The notes: generated from the letters alone by a model not told the origin. DNA of 60,273 nt from Rhodospirillales bacterium (GCA_025352665.1 JANXSM010000063.1:1-60273); one strand, 5' to 3'. Positions 9,538-18,983 are shown, counted from the stretch's first letter. A program made the numbers and translations.

Positions 9538-10206
9538 GGTGGGCTCCCTCGATGCGGCCGCAGTTTTAGGCGGGCGGTCGCCAAGGCGCAATGTCGCAGC
9601 CAAGCGTCGCTATTTCGCAATAATCGTATCGACGACGTATGTCGCTATGGACATTATTTTTTCGACAGTGCCGGACGCCACAAGTCGATTTGGCTGCGGT
9701 CTTGCATCACCTGTGGCCTGCCCGCCAGCCTAGCCAGAGCGCAGGCCGAGGCGCAGAAATCATCCTCGGCCACGATGGTGGCAAATTGGCACAGCCAGAT
9801 GATCTTGCTGATCTGCCGCCTCGCGTTCGACGCCGGCACGATTTCGGCGAATTTTTCCCATCGAAACTGTGGATGCAGCCCGAGATCGCACCGCAGTTGT
9901 CATCGCCCGCCAGTGCGCGTTAATCGCTGATCCTCGTGGTTTGCGGTCTTCGCAAAACCTGAGCCGTGTTGCGCCGAAACGATCGAAGGAGCCTTCGGGT
10001 CGCATTGCCCGCGTCGGACGGACAGTTCGCTCCCTCTCCCCGGATGCCCTGGCGGCCAAGTCGGGTTCGCCCCGTCCGTGCAGGATTAGGGTGAGCCTGA
10101 CACTCAGAAGCCATCCGCCCGGCCCGAACATAGCAGGTAAGGAGCGAGGCGAGCCGCCTGCTTCAGGATCCAACGAACACCAGCTTCTCCGTCAGTTTTT
10201 ACGGAC
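9538..10206. other. 669-bp stretch without a supported gene
   Basis: Between ettA and the HD-domain gene. A minus-strand open stretch at 9654-9895 encodes about 80 residues (including IIWLCQFATIVAEDD and FCASACALARLAG) but has no good start and no family I recognise. It could be a remnant. The rest shows no clear RNA gene, terminator or repeat. The promoter of ettA must lie here. Confidence 0.5.
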
Positions 10207-10824
10207 TCACGCCGCTGCGAGCTTTCCCATCGTAGCGACAGCAGTTTCAAGCTCGTCAGACAAAGCGCTCGGATACAGGCGCAAGAATGCTGCCGAAAGG
10301 CTTTCGTAATACCACAAGGTCCCCTGCGTGCCTGCCTTAAACCGCTCGAAGACCACCAGCCCATGCGTTCGCACATCGGTACAAATTGCGCGAGCATTGT
10401 GGACCTTATCGGCCAGGGAGACGAGCAGCACGTCTTCGGCTGCTTCCTCGAGATGGCTGATATACGCCTGTTTCCGTTCACGCCACGGCGGCTTGGGAAG
10501 CGTGTCTGCGTCGGTGCAGCCCAAAACGACATCCGCCACCCGGGGGCCAAAACGCTCGCGAATGATTGGTTCAAATTCGGCACCTTGGTCCTCGACGGCG
10601 TCATGGAGCATCGCTGCGATGGCCTGGTCCTCATCGCCACCGTGCTCAAGCACCAGGCTGGCAACGCCAAGCAAATGGCTGACATATGGCGTGTCAGTGC
10701 CTTTCCGCCTCTGTTTGGCATGCACCAACAGGGCATATTCAATGCCCCCTGCGAGCCGATTCCAGCCCTGCTCCTCGCTGAGCCCGCGTGTATCGTTTGC
10801 GACGGCCTGTATGCCTAACTGCAT
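10207..10824 (-). CDS. HD-domain phosphohydrolase (SpoT-hydrolase/MESH1-like fold)
   Basis: 205 residues from ATG 10822-10824, preceded by GAGGAG. The metal site is visible: H in YVSHLLGVASLVLEHGGD, the HD pair in AAMLHDAVEDQG, and a later D in VSLADKVHNARAI. Order and spacing are those of the (p)ppGpp-hydrolase type HD fold. No synthetase or TGS domain follows, so this is a stand-alone hydrolase or an orphan of unknown nucleotide specificity. The reading frame stays open upstream to 11088, but that extension runs towards the tRNA gene and lacks family features. Confidence 0.8.
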   Translation of the reverse strand: MQLGIQAVANDTRGLSEEQGWNRLAGGIEYALLVHAKQRRKGTDTPYVSHLLGVASLVLEHGGDEDQAIAAMLHDAVEDQGAEFEPIIRERFGPRVADVVLGCTDADTLPKPPWRERKQAYISHLEEAAEDVLLVSLADKVHNARAICTDVRTHGLVVFERFKAGTQGTLWYYESLSAAFLRLYPSALSDELETAVATMGKLAAA

Positions 10825-11061
10825 TGGCGTAATGTCTCCTCTTATCAAACGAAACTGAGGCGTAAAATCATCAGCGCCAACATTGCCGAAAGCAACACGA
10901 CAGGTCTTGTCCCGTGCGCGCGGTGTGTGGGCGTGGAGGAGCAGCGGTGTTGGCGTGGTTGAGCTGCAACGCGCTACTCCGACCCGGACCTCTACGACGG
11001 CCGACAACGAGATCGGCACTGCACAACTGCACAGCGCAGCGGAAGCGACGATCTGCGCGTC

Positions 11062-11135
11062 TGCGCCTGGCAGGACTTGAACCCGCAACCAAGCCGTTAT
11101 GAGCGGCCCGCTCTAACCAGTTGAGCTACAGGCGC
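11062..11135 (-). tRNA. tRNA-Ile (CAT anticodon, lysidine-modified type)
   Basis: On the minus strand 74 bases fold as a full cloverleaf: acceptor GCGCCTG/CAGGCGC, D-stem GCTC/GAGC, anticodon stem GGCCG/CGGCT with loop CTCATAA, and T-stem GCGGG/CCTGC with loop TTCAAGT. The anticodon is CAT. The body, notably TTGGTTGCGGGTTCAAGTCC, resembles tRNA-Ile2 rather than elongator or initiator Met, so C34 should be converted to lysidine by TilS to read ATA. CCA is not encoded. Confidence 0.85.
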
Positions 11136-11230
11136 ATACGCAGACCGGATGTGCCACGTGCGGCGACCACTTCGCAACTGGTCGCCCGCAGGCTATACGG
11201 CGGCCGCAACCTCACGCGGAGCGAGACACC

Positions 11231-11764
11231 ATGGACGTGACGAAACTGCCGACCGGAAAGGCCCCGCCGTCGGATATCAACGTGGTGATCGAGATCCCGC
11301 AGGGCTCCGCCGTGAAATACGAGCTCGACAAGGACAGCGGCGCCATCATGGTCGACCGGTTCCTGTTCACGCCGATGGCCTACCCGGCCGCCTACGGCTT
11401 CATTCCGGGCACGCTGGCGGATGACGGCGACCCCGTTGATGCGATGGTGCTGACGCCGGCCGTGCCGGTGGTTCCTGGCAGCGTGATCCGGGCGCGGCCG
11501 ATCGGCGTGCTGCTGATGAGCGATGAGGCCGGGCAGGACGAGAAGCTGATCTGCGTGCCGCACGATAAGATCCACCCGCTCTACACCGATGTGCACAAGA
11601 TCGAGGACCTGCCGGAGATCACCCGCCAGCAGATCGAGCACTTCTTCACCCGGTACAAGGATCTGGAGAAGGGCAAGTGGGTGAAGGTCGAGGGCTGGGG
11701 CGACAAGGCGCGCGCCGAGGAACTGATCATGGCCGGTATCGCGGCAGCAGCGAAGCAGGGCTGA
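11231..11764 (+). CDS. ppa: inorganic pyrophosphatase
   Basis: 177 residues, typical of family I bacterial pyrophosphatases. It hydrolyses PPi to two phosphates and pulls biosynthetic reactions forward in the cytoplasm. The active-site signature [11 protein letters not shown] (three metal-binding aspartates) is intact, as are [28 protein letters not shown], and the C-terminal [17 protein letters not shown] at 11231 follows GGAG. It is divergent from the tRNA gene and convergent with the GT4 gene. Confidence 0.96.
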   Translation: MDVTKLPTGKAPPSDINVVIEIPQGSAVKYELDKDSGAIMVDRFLFTPMAYPAAYGFIPGTLADDGDPVDAMVLTPAVPVVPGSVIRARPIGVLLMSDEAGQDEKLICVPHDKIHPLYTDVHKIEDLPEITRQQIEHFFTRYKDLEKGKWVKVEGWGDKARAEELIMAGIAAAAKQG

Positions 11765-11850
11765 ACCGGAAGGAGCCGCCAGCCGCTGGTCTCGTCGAAG
11801 AAGTGCAGGCGCTTCGAGCGGGAACTGCAGGATGACCTCTTCGCGGACCT

Positions 11851-11889
11851 AGAGCGGGATGACGTCTGATAGGCGACGTAATCTCGCTC
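11851..11889. repeat. palindromic unit of the dispersed repeat (partial copy A)
   Basis: An imperfect inverted repeat (GAGCGGGATGACGTC against GAGCGAGATTACGTC read in reverse complement, 13 of 15 matching) around TGATAGGC. It matches the 40-bp palindrome of the full copies near 31.2 and 52.2 kb but lacks their 63-bp companion block. It lies between the convergent ppa and GT4 genes. Confidence 0.75.
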
Positions 11890-11968
11890 CGGCGATGAAG
11901 CTTCGGAGTAGTAAGGCTTGTCTCTCAGGCCGCTTTTCGGCGCAACTGTTGCCGATGGCGTCCTTGCT

Positions 11969-13195
11969 TCAGGCGGCGCCTATGACTTCGTCGATGCGGG
12001 TTTCGAAGGCCTTGATGTGAGCGGCCATGTCGAGGTTCTTCTCGGCGTAGCTTCGCGCGCCGCGACGCAGACGTTGGGCGAGCTTGGAGGAGTCGAGCAG
12101 GTGCAGGACCGTCTCGGCCAGCCTGGCCGGGTCGAGGCAGGGGGCGAGCAGGCCGGTTTTGCCGTGGGTGAGGAATTCGGCGACCGGTTCGACGTCAGCC
12201 CCCACGATGGCGCATCCAGTGGCCATGGCCTCGCGCAAGGACCAGGAGGCGACGAACGGGTAGGTCAGATAAACATGCGCGTCCGACCGCTGCAGCAGGC
12301 TGACGTAGACGTCGTAGGGAAGTTGCCCGGGCATCAGCACGCGGGTGGTGTCGTAACGGCCGGCGAGTTCGGCGGTGAGTATCTTGCGCCAGGTGTTGTT
12401 ATCGCCGAGCCGGGGACCGTAGCTAACCTCGTCGCCGCCGACCAGCACGACCTTGACGTCCGGCCGGGCGGAGAGGATCGCCGGTAGGGCGCGCATGATG
12501 GTGTGGAAGCCGCGATATGGCTCGAGGTTGCGGGCGACGTAGGTGATCAGTTTGTCGCTGGGTGCGACCTTGAAGGCGCCGATGGCGAAGGGGCGCTTGC
12601 GGGCCTCGGGGTCCGGACGGCAGATGTCGAGCCTGGCGCCTTCGGGGAGCAGCTGGATCTGTGACTGCGCCCAGGCAGGGTAGGCGCCGAGTTGGAACCG
12701 TGTGGGGGTTTGGCCGTGCTGGCCGAGCGCGAGGGCTGCGTGATTGATGGCGTTGAGCGCGCGGATGCCAGGTTTGTAGTTCTCCGACATCGGGAATTCC
12801 GGGTCGAACTCAACATCGTAGCCTTCGGTGTTGTAGTAGAACTCGAAATATCCCAGCACGGGCACACCGGGGTAGACGTCGCCGAGGTCGAGCAGTTCGC
12901 CCCAGCCGTGATGGCCGATGATGATGTCGGGCGTGAAACCGAGCTTCTTGATGTTGCGCGCGGCCTGCGCCACGCGTTCGCCGCGATGCAGGGCGTATTC
13001 GTAGTCGCGCACATTGCTGGGCAGATCGGTGCGGCGCGGGCGCCCCATGTCGTACACCACGCGGCGCACGCCGGTGATGTGGTTGGGATTGCCTTCGGTG
13101 ATGAACACCACATCGTTCGCCGGGTTTTTCAACAGATGGCGGACGATATGGAGGTACTGGCCGGGGTAGTTCTGGTGGACGAACAGATATTTCAC
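11969..13195 (-). CDS. glycosyltransferase family 4 protein
   Basis: 408 residues, GT-B fold. The N-terminal domain opens with MKYLFVHQNYPGQYLHIVRH. The C-terminal domain has ITYVARNLEPYRGFHTIMRA, VVLVGGDEVSYGP, and the nucleotide-sugar motif SLREAMATGCAIVGADVEPVAEFL with its E-x7-E pattern. It is the last gene of the leftward secretion/glycosylation array, 18 bp after the ChW-like gene. It is probably a retaining hexosyltransferase; donor and acceptor are unknown. Confidence 0.9.
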   Translation of the reverse strand: MKYLFVHQNYPGQYLHIVRHLLKNPANDVVFITEGNPNHITGVRRVVYDMGRPRRTDLPSNVRDYEYALHRGERVAQAARNIKKLGFTPDIIIGHHGWGELLDLGDVYPGVPVLGYFEFYYNTEGYDVEFDPEFPMSENYKPGIRALNAINHAALALGQHGQTPTRFQLGAYPAWAQSQIQLLPEGARLDICRPDPEARKRPFAIGAFKVAPSDKLITYVARNLEPYRGFHTIMRALPAILSARPDVKVVLVGGDEVSYGPRLGDNNTWRKILTAELAGRYDTTRVLMPGQLPYDVYVSLLQRSDAHVYLTYPFVASWSLREAMATGCAIVGADVEPVAEFLTHGKTGLLAPCLDPARLAETVLHLLDSSKLAQRLRRGARSYAEKNLDMAAHIKAFETRIDEVIGAA

Positions 13196-13213
13196 GCTGG
13201 CGCCTCGCCTCGG

Positions 13214-14119
13214 TCAGCTGCGGCGCTTGGGCGCCGGTTTGGCGGGTTTGGCCTTCGCGGCGGCGGCCACGAACCCGCCGATGGGGGCGATCTCGATCAG
13301 CAGCGCCTCGACCGCAGCTAGGCTTTCCGACTCACAGGGCTCGCCCGCGGCAACCGGGCCCGAGGCCTTGCCGTCGATGAAGCTTGCCGAATAGCGCAGC
13401 TCGAACTGCTCGGCCGCGACGCCTTTCAGGCGAACGCGAAAGCCCAGGATGGGCAGCGCCATGCCACGGCTGCCGCAATACTGGCCGCCTTCCGCCCAGG
13501 GGCTCATCCAGCCGCGGCCGAGCACCACCTGGTATTCGATGTCGCCGAGCGCCACGCCGGCGGTGGGGGCGATGGCGAAACCTTCGATCCACTTGCCGCT
13601 GCCGCGCTCGCCCAGCCATTCGCCGAACACCACACCGACATCGCCACGGGTCTGAACGTGGGCCACCACGTCCACCTTCTTCGCGGCCCCCGGCAGGGCG
13701 TCGGAGGCGATAGCACCTCGCTGGGCGGTACCGGGCAGCATCGCGGGCGGCACCACGTCGCCCATCAGCGGCAGCACCTGCAGGTGGGGCGCCGTTTCAA
13801 CGCCGTTGCCGGGCGCCTGGTAGATGGTGAGCAGCACGAAGGCGGGGCCGCCGGTGACCCGCACCAGGGCTGCGTCGCCGAAGCCGGTCATCCAGCCATC
13901 GGGCGAGAAGGTGCGGATGGTGACGGCTTCCGGACGCCCGGCGACCCCTGGGGCTTGGGTGATGCGCAGGCCGGGCAGCCCGGTGTGAGCCTCGGCATGC
14001 GGCGAGGGGGCGACCACCACGCAGTAAAGACCGGCATCCAGCTGCATCATGCTTGCAGAGACGCGCAGCTCGGTCAGTCGCTGATCGCTTTGCGGGGCGG
14101 CTTGCTGGACGTCAGACAT
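13214..14119 (-). CDS. protein with two ChW-like repeats, function unknown
   Basis: 301 residues, no signal peptide or membrane helix. The C-terminal third contains GRGWMSPWAEGGQYCGSRGM followed by LPILGFRVRLKG (about residues 193-228). A second, weaker copy has SFIDGKASGPVAAGEPCESE, then LAAVEALLIEI (about 233-275). Both resemble the clostridial hydrophobic W (ChW) repeat, whose consensus is G-W-x-x-W-x-x-x-G-x-x-x-G-T-x-G followed by an alternating hydrophobic strand. ChW repeats are known mostly from Firmicutes surface proteins. The N-terminal half looks all-beta. It ends in a lysine/proline-rich tail. Its place between two glycosyltransferase genes suggests a role in surface glycan or glycoprotein handling. 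Confidence 0.65.
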   Translation of the reverse strand: MSDVQQAAPQSDQRLTELRVSASMMQLDAGLYCVVVAPSPHAEAHTGLPGLRITQAPGVAGRPEAVTIRTFSPDGWMTGFGDAALVRVTGGPAFVLLTIYQAPGNGVETAPHLQVLPLMGDVVPPAMLPGTAQRGAIASDALPGAAKKVDVVAHVQTRGDVGVVFGEWLGERGSGKWIEGFAIAPTAGVALGDIEYQVVLGRGWMSPWAEGGQYCGSRGMALPILGFRVRLKGVAAEQFELRYSASFIDGKASGPVAAGEPCESESLAAVEALLIEIAPIGGFVAAAAKAKPAKPAPKRRS

Positions 14120-14202
14120 GCAATTTCTCGCTATTCTCGGTCATGGGGATCGCCTCGGTGTGCATAGGCGGTCTTGTTATGAGGCCGCAAGAGAGCCCGA
14201 CG

Positions 14203-17199
14203 TCATCGAGCGGCTGGCGCGGCCGCTGCGGGAGACAACAATGCGTTGTTGACCGCAGCGGGCGGCAGGCCCAGCGGCAGGATGAGGCCGAAGCCTGTTC
14301 CGCGCACGCGCGCCGCCATGGCACCGATATCAAACACCACGGCACGCAGGCCGGCGCGCCAGGCGAGGCCGAGGGTGAAACCCCAGGTTTCCGGCCAGAT
14401 GCTGGGCAGGAAGGCGAGATGGGCGGATTGCGCGCGGACCAGGGCCTCCGCATCCGCCTCGTCGTACTGGCCGGTGATGAAGACGCGGCCGGTCTCGATC
14501 AGGCGGTCGTCATCCGTGCTGCGGCCGACCAGGGTGAATTCCAGCGGAAGGCTGCGGCTGGCGGCATCACGGGCGCAGGCGAGCAGCACGTCGTAGCCTT
14601 TCTCCAGGCCGATGGCGCCGATGACGCAGATGCGGCGCGGCAGGGTCGCAGCAGCAGCGGAGGGCGGTCGCGCGGGCGTGGGCTCCAGCGCCGTTACGAC
14701 CGCGGCGAAGCTGGGGAAATGCCTTCGCATGCGGCTGGCCATGTCGGCCGAGGGGACGATGATGGCACGGGCGCGGTGAAACTCGGCGGCCGAGCGCTGG
14801 CGCAGCGCGGCCACGTCGATGGCCTCCTCGAGGCGGCTGCCGGCGTCGGCGACACAGGCCTGGCAGACGGCGATTTCCGCCGGCTCGCCGCAGTAGCGCT
14901 GCTCCGTGCCAAGCAGGCTGATGCGCGGGCAGAAGCTGGCGTAGTCGTGCAGATGCAGGTCGAGCGGGAGAGCAAGCCGGGTTGCGAGCTCCATGACGCT
15001 GGGGTGATGGCCGATGCGGTGGTGGACTTCCAGCGCGTTGGGGCGGTCGGCGCGCAGCAGTTTGGCCAGCGCGGGCAGTTCCTCCGGCAGACGGAAGATG
15101 AGGTTGGGGCAGGTGCCGGCGCCGTCGTCCACCCGGCACAGGCCGGCGATGCTGCCGCCGTCGCTTTCGGGATCGCCGACCGGACGGAGCAGAATGGCGC
15201 GGGCCCCGGCCTGTCGCAGGGCGTTGACGCGGGACTGGACCACCCGCTCGACCCCGCCCCCTTTATCGTGGGTGACGAGAAGAGTGGCGTTGGGTTTGCG
15301 GCCGGTGGCCCAGCGCAATGCGTCCAGCCGACGGCGGGCGGGGGCCAGCGCATCCTCGGCTGGGATGCGTGCCTGCCAGGCGGCGATGGACTGGTGGTAG
15401 CCGGGGTGCAAACGCTCCAGCACCGCGAGATTACGGGTGATCAGCGCCTCACGCGCGGCGCCGAAGGAGGCGCCGCCGACATGGCCGACCACAACGCCCG
15501 GGACCGCGACGTGGCGCCAGCCGAGCACATTCGCCCGTCTGCAGAAATCGTTCTCCTCGCCGTAGCCTTGAGCGAACAGGGCGGTGCGGAACAGGCCGGT
15601 GGCAATGGCACATTCGCGGCGGATATACATGCAGAAGCCGACCGCGGTGGGGATTTCCACGCAAACCGCCGGATTGGCGCGGGCGGCCTGAGCGTCGAGC
15701 CGCGCGAGGGTGGCGGCGTCGGGGGGCGGGTTGGGTTTGTCATGGTGCGGGTAGCTTAGGATCGTGGCGTCGTTGGACAGCGGTGTTGCGGTGCCGATGT
15801 CGGGGGCGGCGTGCACCGCGCCACGCAGACGCTCGAGCCAGGTGGCAGCGCCGGGGCGGGTGCTGGGCAGCAGCGTGTCGCTGTTGAGCAACACGGTGTC
15901 GTGCGGTGGCTCCAATGCGAAGGCGGCGCGCAGGCCGGCGTTGGCCGCTGCGGGAAAGCCCTTGTTCTTGGCGTGGCGCAACAGCGTGATGCGCTCGCTT
16001 GCAGACCAGACGTCCAGCGCCGCTCCGAGCTCGCGCTCAGGTGTTGCGTCGTCGATGACGATGACCGGGCTTTCCGGGCAAGAGGCGAATACGCTTTCGA
16101 GGCAGGCGCGGGTGAGGGCGAGGTTGCGGTAAACGGGAATGACGATCGCGACCGGACGGCGCGGCGCGGCGGGAGCCGTTGCGGGCGGGCCTCGAATGGC
16201 AGCGGGGATCGGCAGGAATTCCGGTGCGGCTGTGGTGTGGGCCAGGCCGGTTGCGGGGTGGTGGGCGGCGGCGATCTCGGCGATCCAGCGGGCCGCGGTG
16301 AGGTCGAGGGTCGGATCGAGCGGGCTGCCGGCGAGATCGCGGCCGTCAGGGCCGAGGACGTGGATCAAACCGATGTCTGGCGCGAGATCGGCTGCGGGCA
16401 CTGAGAAGCGGCGCGGGCGAGCCAGCGGTCGCTGCGCCTGCATTGTGGTGTCTGAGGCCACGCGGACGATCCCGTCGGTTTCGCCGGCCGCGATGATGCG
16501 GACCGCAGGGTCGTGGTCCGGGTCTGATGGCACCCAGATCCAGCCTTGGAGGCCACCTTCGATTGTTTCGACGAAGCCCTCGCTTCGGCGCATGCGCGCA
16601 AGGTCGATCGGGCTGCCGAGCAGGGCCTGGCCGTCGCGGCTGATCGAGGCGATCCCTGTGGACGGCAGGTTCGGCTCGTGGTGGGCCTGACCGTCGACCA
16701 GGATTTCAATCGGGGCGCACTGCCCCGTCACCAGGCGCAGGCTTCGCCCCGGCGGCGCGGCGGCCAGGCCGCACCAGTCTGGCTTGCCGACCATGCTGGC
16801 CACCGAATCGGCCAGGCCGCGCATGGGGGCGAGCGGTTCCGGCAGCACGTGTCGCGACAGGGCGGCGGCGAGGGCGGCCGCGGCGCCGGCCCCGTCGCCT
16901 GCCTGCCAGCAGGCCGCCGACAGACCAAGCCAGGCCTCACGCGTATCGGTGGCCTGGGCCGCCTGGGCGAACAGCGGGCGGGCGGCGGGGTCCTGCAGAT
17001 TGAGCATGGCGTTGGCGAGGGCGAAGGCGACCGCCGGTTCGCTCGGCACGATGCGCCGGGCGCGGGCGAACCAGGCGCGGGCGGCGCGGTTGTCGCCGAG
17101 CGCCTGGGCGGCCTCGCCGCGGCGCAGCGCGTCCATCGCCTGGTCCTGCAGCGTCTCGGCATGTGTGTGCGGCGCGGGCGATCCCGCCGGGCGCCTCAC
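14203..17199 (-). CDS. trifunctional TPR - GT2 - GT4 glycosyltransferase
   Basis: 998 residues from GTG 17197-17199, which overlaps the stop of the Sel1 gene by four bases (GTGA), so translation is coupled. Residues about 15-130 are TPR-like (AAQALGDNRAARAWFARARR). Residues about 350-600 are a GT2 domain: AIVIPVYRNLALTRACLESV, NKGFPAAANAGL, LLNSDTLLPS as the DxD equivalent, and GEENDFCRRANVLGW. Residues about 640-990 are a GT4 domain with THDKGGGVERVV, the sugar-binding-like ICVIGAIGLEKGYDVLLACA, and PSIWPETWGFTLGLAWRAGL. Two catalytic domains in one chain suggest successive addition of two sugars to one acceptor; the TPRs could dock a protein acceptor. That acceptor is inferred, not seen. 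Confidence 0.85.
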   Translation of the reverse strand: MRRPAGSPAPHTHAETLQDQAMDALRRGEAAQALGDNRAARAWFARARRIVPSEPAVAFALANAMLNLQDPAARPLFAQAAQATDTREAWLGLSAACWQAGDGAGAAAALAAALSRHVLPEPLAPMRGLADSVASMVGKPDWCGLAAAPPGRSLRLVTGQCAPIEILVDGQAHHEPNLPSTGIASISRDGQALLGSPIDLARMRRSEGFVETIEGGLQGWIWVPSDPDHDPAVRIIAAGETDGIVRVASDTTMQAQRPLARPRRFSVPAADLAPDIGLIHVLGPDGRDLAGSPLDPTLDLTAARWIAEIAAAHHPATGLAHTTAAPEFLPIPAAIRGPPATAPAAPRRPVAIVIPVYRNLALTRACLESVFASCPESPVIVIDDATPERELGAALDVWSASERITLLRHAKNKGFPAAANAGLRAAFALEPPHDTVLLNSDTLLPSTRPGAATWLERLRGAVHAAPDIGTATPLSNDATILSYPHHDKPNPPPDAATLARLDAQAARANPAVCVEIPTAVGFCMYIRRECAIATGLFRTALFAQGYGEENDFCRRANVLGWRHVAVPGVVVGHVGGASFGAAREALITRNLAVLERLHPGYHQSIAAWQARIPAEDALAPARRRLDALRWATGRKPNATLLVTHDKGGGVERVVQSRVNALRQAGARAILLRPVGDPESDGGSIAGLCRVDDGAGTCPNLIFRLPEELPALAKLLRADRPNALEVHHRIGHHPSVMELATRLALPLDLHLHDYASFCPRISLLGTEQRYCGEPAEIAVCQACVADAGSRLEEAIDVAALRQRSAAEFHRARAIIVPSADMASRMRRHFPSFAAVVTALEPTPARPPSAAAATLPRRICVIGAIGLEKGYDVLLACARDAASRSLPLEFTLVGRSTDDDRLIETGRVFITGQYDEADAEALVRAQSAHLAFLPSIWPETWGFTLGLAWRAGLRAVVFDIGAMAARVRGTGFGLILPLGLPPAAVNNALLSPAAAAPAAR

Positions 17200-18983
17200 A
17201 CCAGCGCGGCGGTGGGGGCGGGCAAGGCGTCGAGGTCCGCCTGGGCTTCGGCGGTGCCCGCGGCGAGGGCGCGCTGGAACCACATTCGGGCTGCCTCGCG
17301 GTCTCGCTGGCCACCGAGCCCGCGGGCGAGGTAGCGCGCCAGCATCATCATGGCATGGGCATGGCCGCGGTCGGCGGCAGCATGGAACCAGGTTTGAGCG
17401 GCCGCGCGATCCCAGGGGACGTCGTGGCCGCCGCCATAAATGGCCCCAAGCGCGTACATGGCGCCGGGATGGTTCTGGTTGGCGGCCCGGTGGAACAACG
17501 CGAGCGCGCCGGCCTGGTCCCTGGGGCCCCCGCGGCCGTTGATCATCATCTCGGCCAGCGCAACCTGGGCGTCAACCACCCCGGCATCGGCTGCCTTGGT
17601 GATCCAGATGCGGCCTTTGTCCAGGTCTGCCGGCACGCCGCGGCCTTCGAGCAGCAGGCGACCGTACCAGTATTGCGCGTTGACGACGGTATCGGCGGCG
17701 CGGCAGAGCCATTGGGCTGCGGTGACTTCGTCGCGGGTGACGCCGACGCCTTCGGACAGACAGACGCCGTAGTTGAAGGCTGCGACCATGTCACCCTTCT
17801 CGGCCTCGCCACGGAACCAGGCGGCGGTATTGGCGCTGTCGGTGGGGGAGGCCTTGCCCTGCAGGACCAGGGCGGCCAAGTCGTAGCGCGATTGCAGGTC
17901 GCCGGCCTCGGCCGAGACGCGGAACCAGTTGGCCGCTTCCTGGGGGTCCTTGACCACGCCGCTGCCGGAAATATGCATGGCGCCGAGCGCGCGGGCGGCG
18001 CCGCGATGGCCAGCTTCGGCGGCACGTTTCAACCAGATACCCGCTTCCGCCATGTTGGGCGGCAATGCACCACCCTTGGAATAGAGCTCGCCCACGGCGG
18101 CGGCGGCATCCGGATCACCCTGCATGGCAGCGCGGCGGAGCCAGGATTCCGCCGTGATCGTGTCCTGGTCGATCCCATTGCCGTTCAGCAGAGCCATGCC
18201 ATAGCGATATTGCGCCGTGCGCACGCCGCGCTCCGCGGCTCGCCGATACAGGTCCACGGCGTCGGGCAGGTTGCGTTCCACGCCCTGGCCCTGCTCCGTG
18301 AGTACGCCGAGCAGATATTCAGCGGTTCCGACGTTGGCGGCCGCGGCCTGGGCCATAAGCTGTGCCGGTTCGAGGTAGTCTTCCGCCGCCTTGGCGCGAC
18401 GGAGCAGCGCCAGGCCGTAGCCGAGTTGGCCCTGTGGGGATTTGGCCTCCGCGGCCTTGCGATAGAGCGCCTCAGCCTGCTCGAAATCGCGCATCGTCTC
18501 GGGACCGGCGGTGAGCAGGTAGCCGAGCAGGGCTTGCGCATCTGCCTCTCCAGCCTCCGCAGCCTTGCGGGCCCATAGAGCGGCCTTGTCGAAGTCAGGC
18601 TTCGGCGTGGTTGGAACGGTTGCGAACAGTGTTGCCGCAAGGCTGCCGCCCAGCCCGTCCGCCCCGTCGTTAGAGGCGGACGTGCCGATGCCTTGCACAT
18701 AAAACGCCGCGAGCAGCGACTGAGCGGGGGAGAAGCCCTGCTTGGCCGACCGCTCCAGCCAGCGAGCACCTTCGGATGTGCTATGCGGCACACCGGCACC
18801 CTCCAGATAACTGCGGGCGATCTGGAACTCGCCCTCGGCAAGGCCTGCCTGGGCGGCTCGCACCAGTAACCGGAAGGCTTCAGCCCGCCGCCCGGCCTCG
18901 ATCAGTGTGAGCGCCCGCTTGAGATCACCCCGCTTGGAGCGGAACAACCCGCCCAGCCGTGTGAACAAACCTGCCAACGTCAA
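17196..18983 (-). CDS. Sel1-like repeat (TPR-like) protein
   Basis: 595 residues made almost entirely of Sel1 repeats of about 36 residues. The consensus pieces recur about a dozen times: A-x-x-W-x-x-x-A-A-x-x-G-x-x-x-A-Q, as in AEQGVERNLPDAVDLYRRAA-type helices. The N-terminus (LFTRLGGLFRSKRGDLKRAL) is basic and shows no signal peptide. Sel1 proteins are scaffolds for protein-protein contacts. It lies between the HlyD adaptor gene and the TPR-GT2-GT4 gene, which it overlaps by four bases. It could link the secretion substrate to the glycosyltransferases; that is inference from position. Confidence 0.85.
   Translation of the reverse strand: MTLAGLFTRLGGLFRSKRGDLKRALTLIEAGRRAEAFRLLVRAAQAGLAEGEFQIARSYLEGAGVPHSTSEGARWLERSAKQGFSPAQSLLAAFYVQGIGTSASNDGADGLGGSLAATLFATVPTTPKPDFDKAALWARKAAEAGEADAQALLGYLLTAGPETMRDFEQAEALYRKAAEAKSPQGQLGYGLALLRRAKAAEDYLEPAQLMAQAAAANVGTAEYLLGVLTEQGQGVERNLPDAVDLYRRAAERGVRTAQYRYGMALLNGNGIDQDTITAESWLRRAAMQGDPDAAAAVGELYSKGGALPPNMAEAGIWLKRAAEAGHRGAARALGAMHISGSGVVKDPQEAANWFRVSAEAGDLQSRYDLAALVLQGKASPTDSANTAAWFRGEAEKGDMVAAFNYGVCLSEGVGVTRDEVTAAQWLCRAADTVVNAQYWYGRLLLEGRGVPADLDKGRIWITKAADAGVVDAQVALAEMMINGRGGPRDQAGALALFHRAANQNHPGAMYALGAIYGGGHDVPWDRAAAQTWFHAAADRGHAHAMMMLARYLARGLGGQRDREAARMWFQRALAAGTAEAQADLDALPAPTAALV

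Noticed and set aside
9654..9895. Small gene between ettA and the HD gene
   Set aside because: About 80 open codons without a start or ribosome-binding site and with no recognised family; kept only as a note in the gene-free stretch.
10825..11088. Upstream extension of the HD-domain gene
   Set aside because: Low family similarity, runs up to the tRNA gene, and an ATG with ribosome-binding site exists at 10824.
11062..11135. tRNA-Met (elongator or initiator)
   Set aside because: The CAT anticodon fits, but the anticodon-stem, variable-loop and T-arm sequence fits tRNA-Ile2 better.
14053..15759. 568-codon plus-strand frame opposite the TPR-GT2-GT4 gene
   Set aside because: Low-complexity Gly/Ala/Gln translation with no family features; the minus strand has clear domains.
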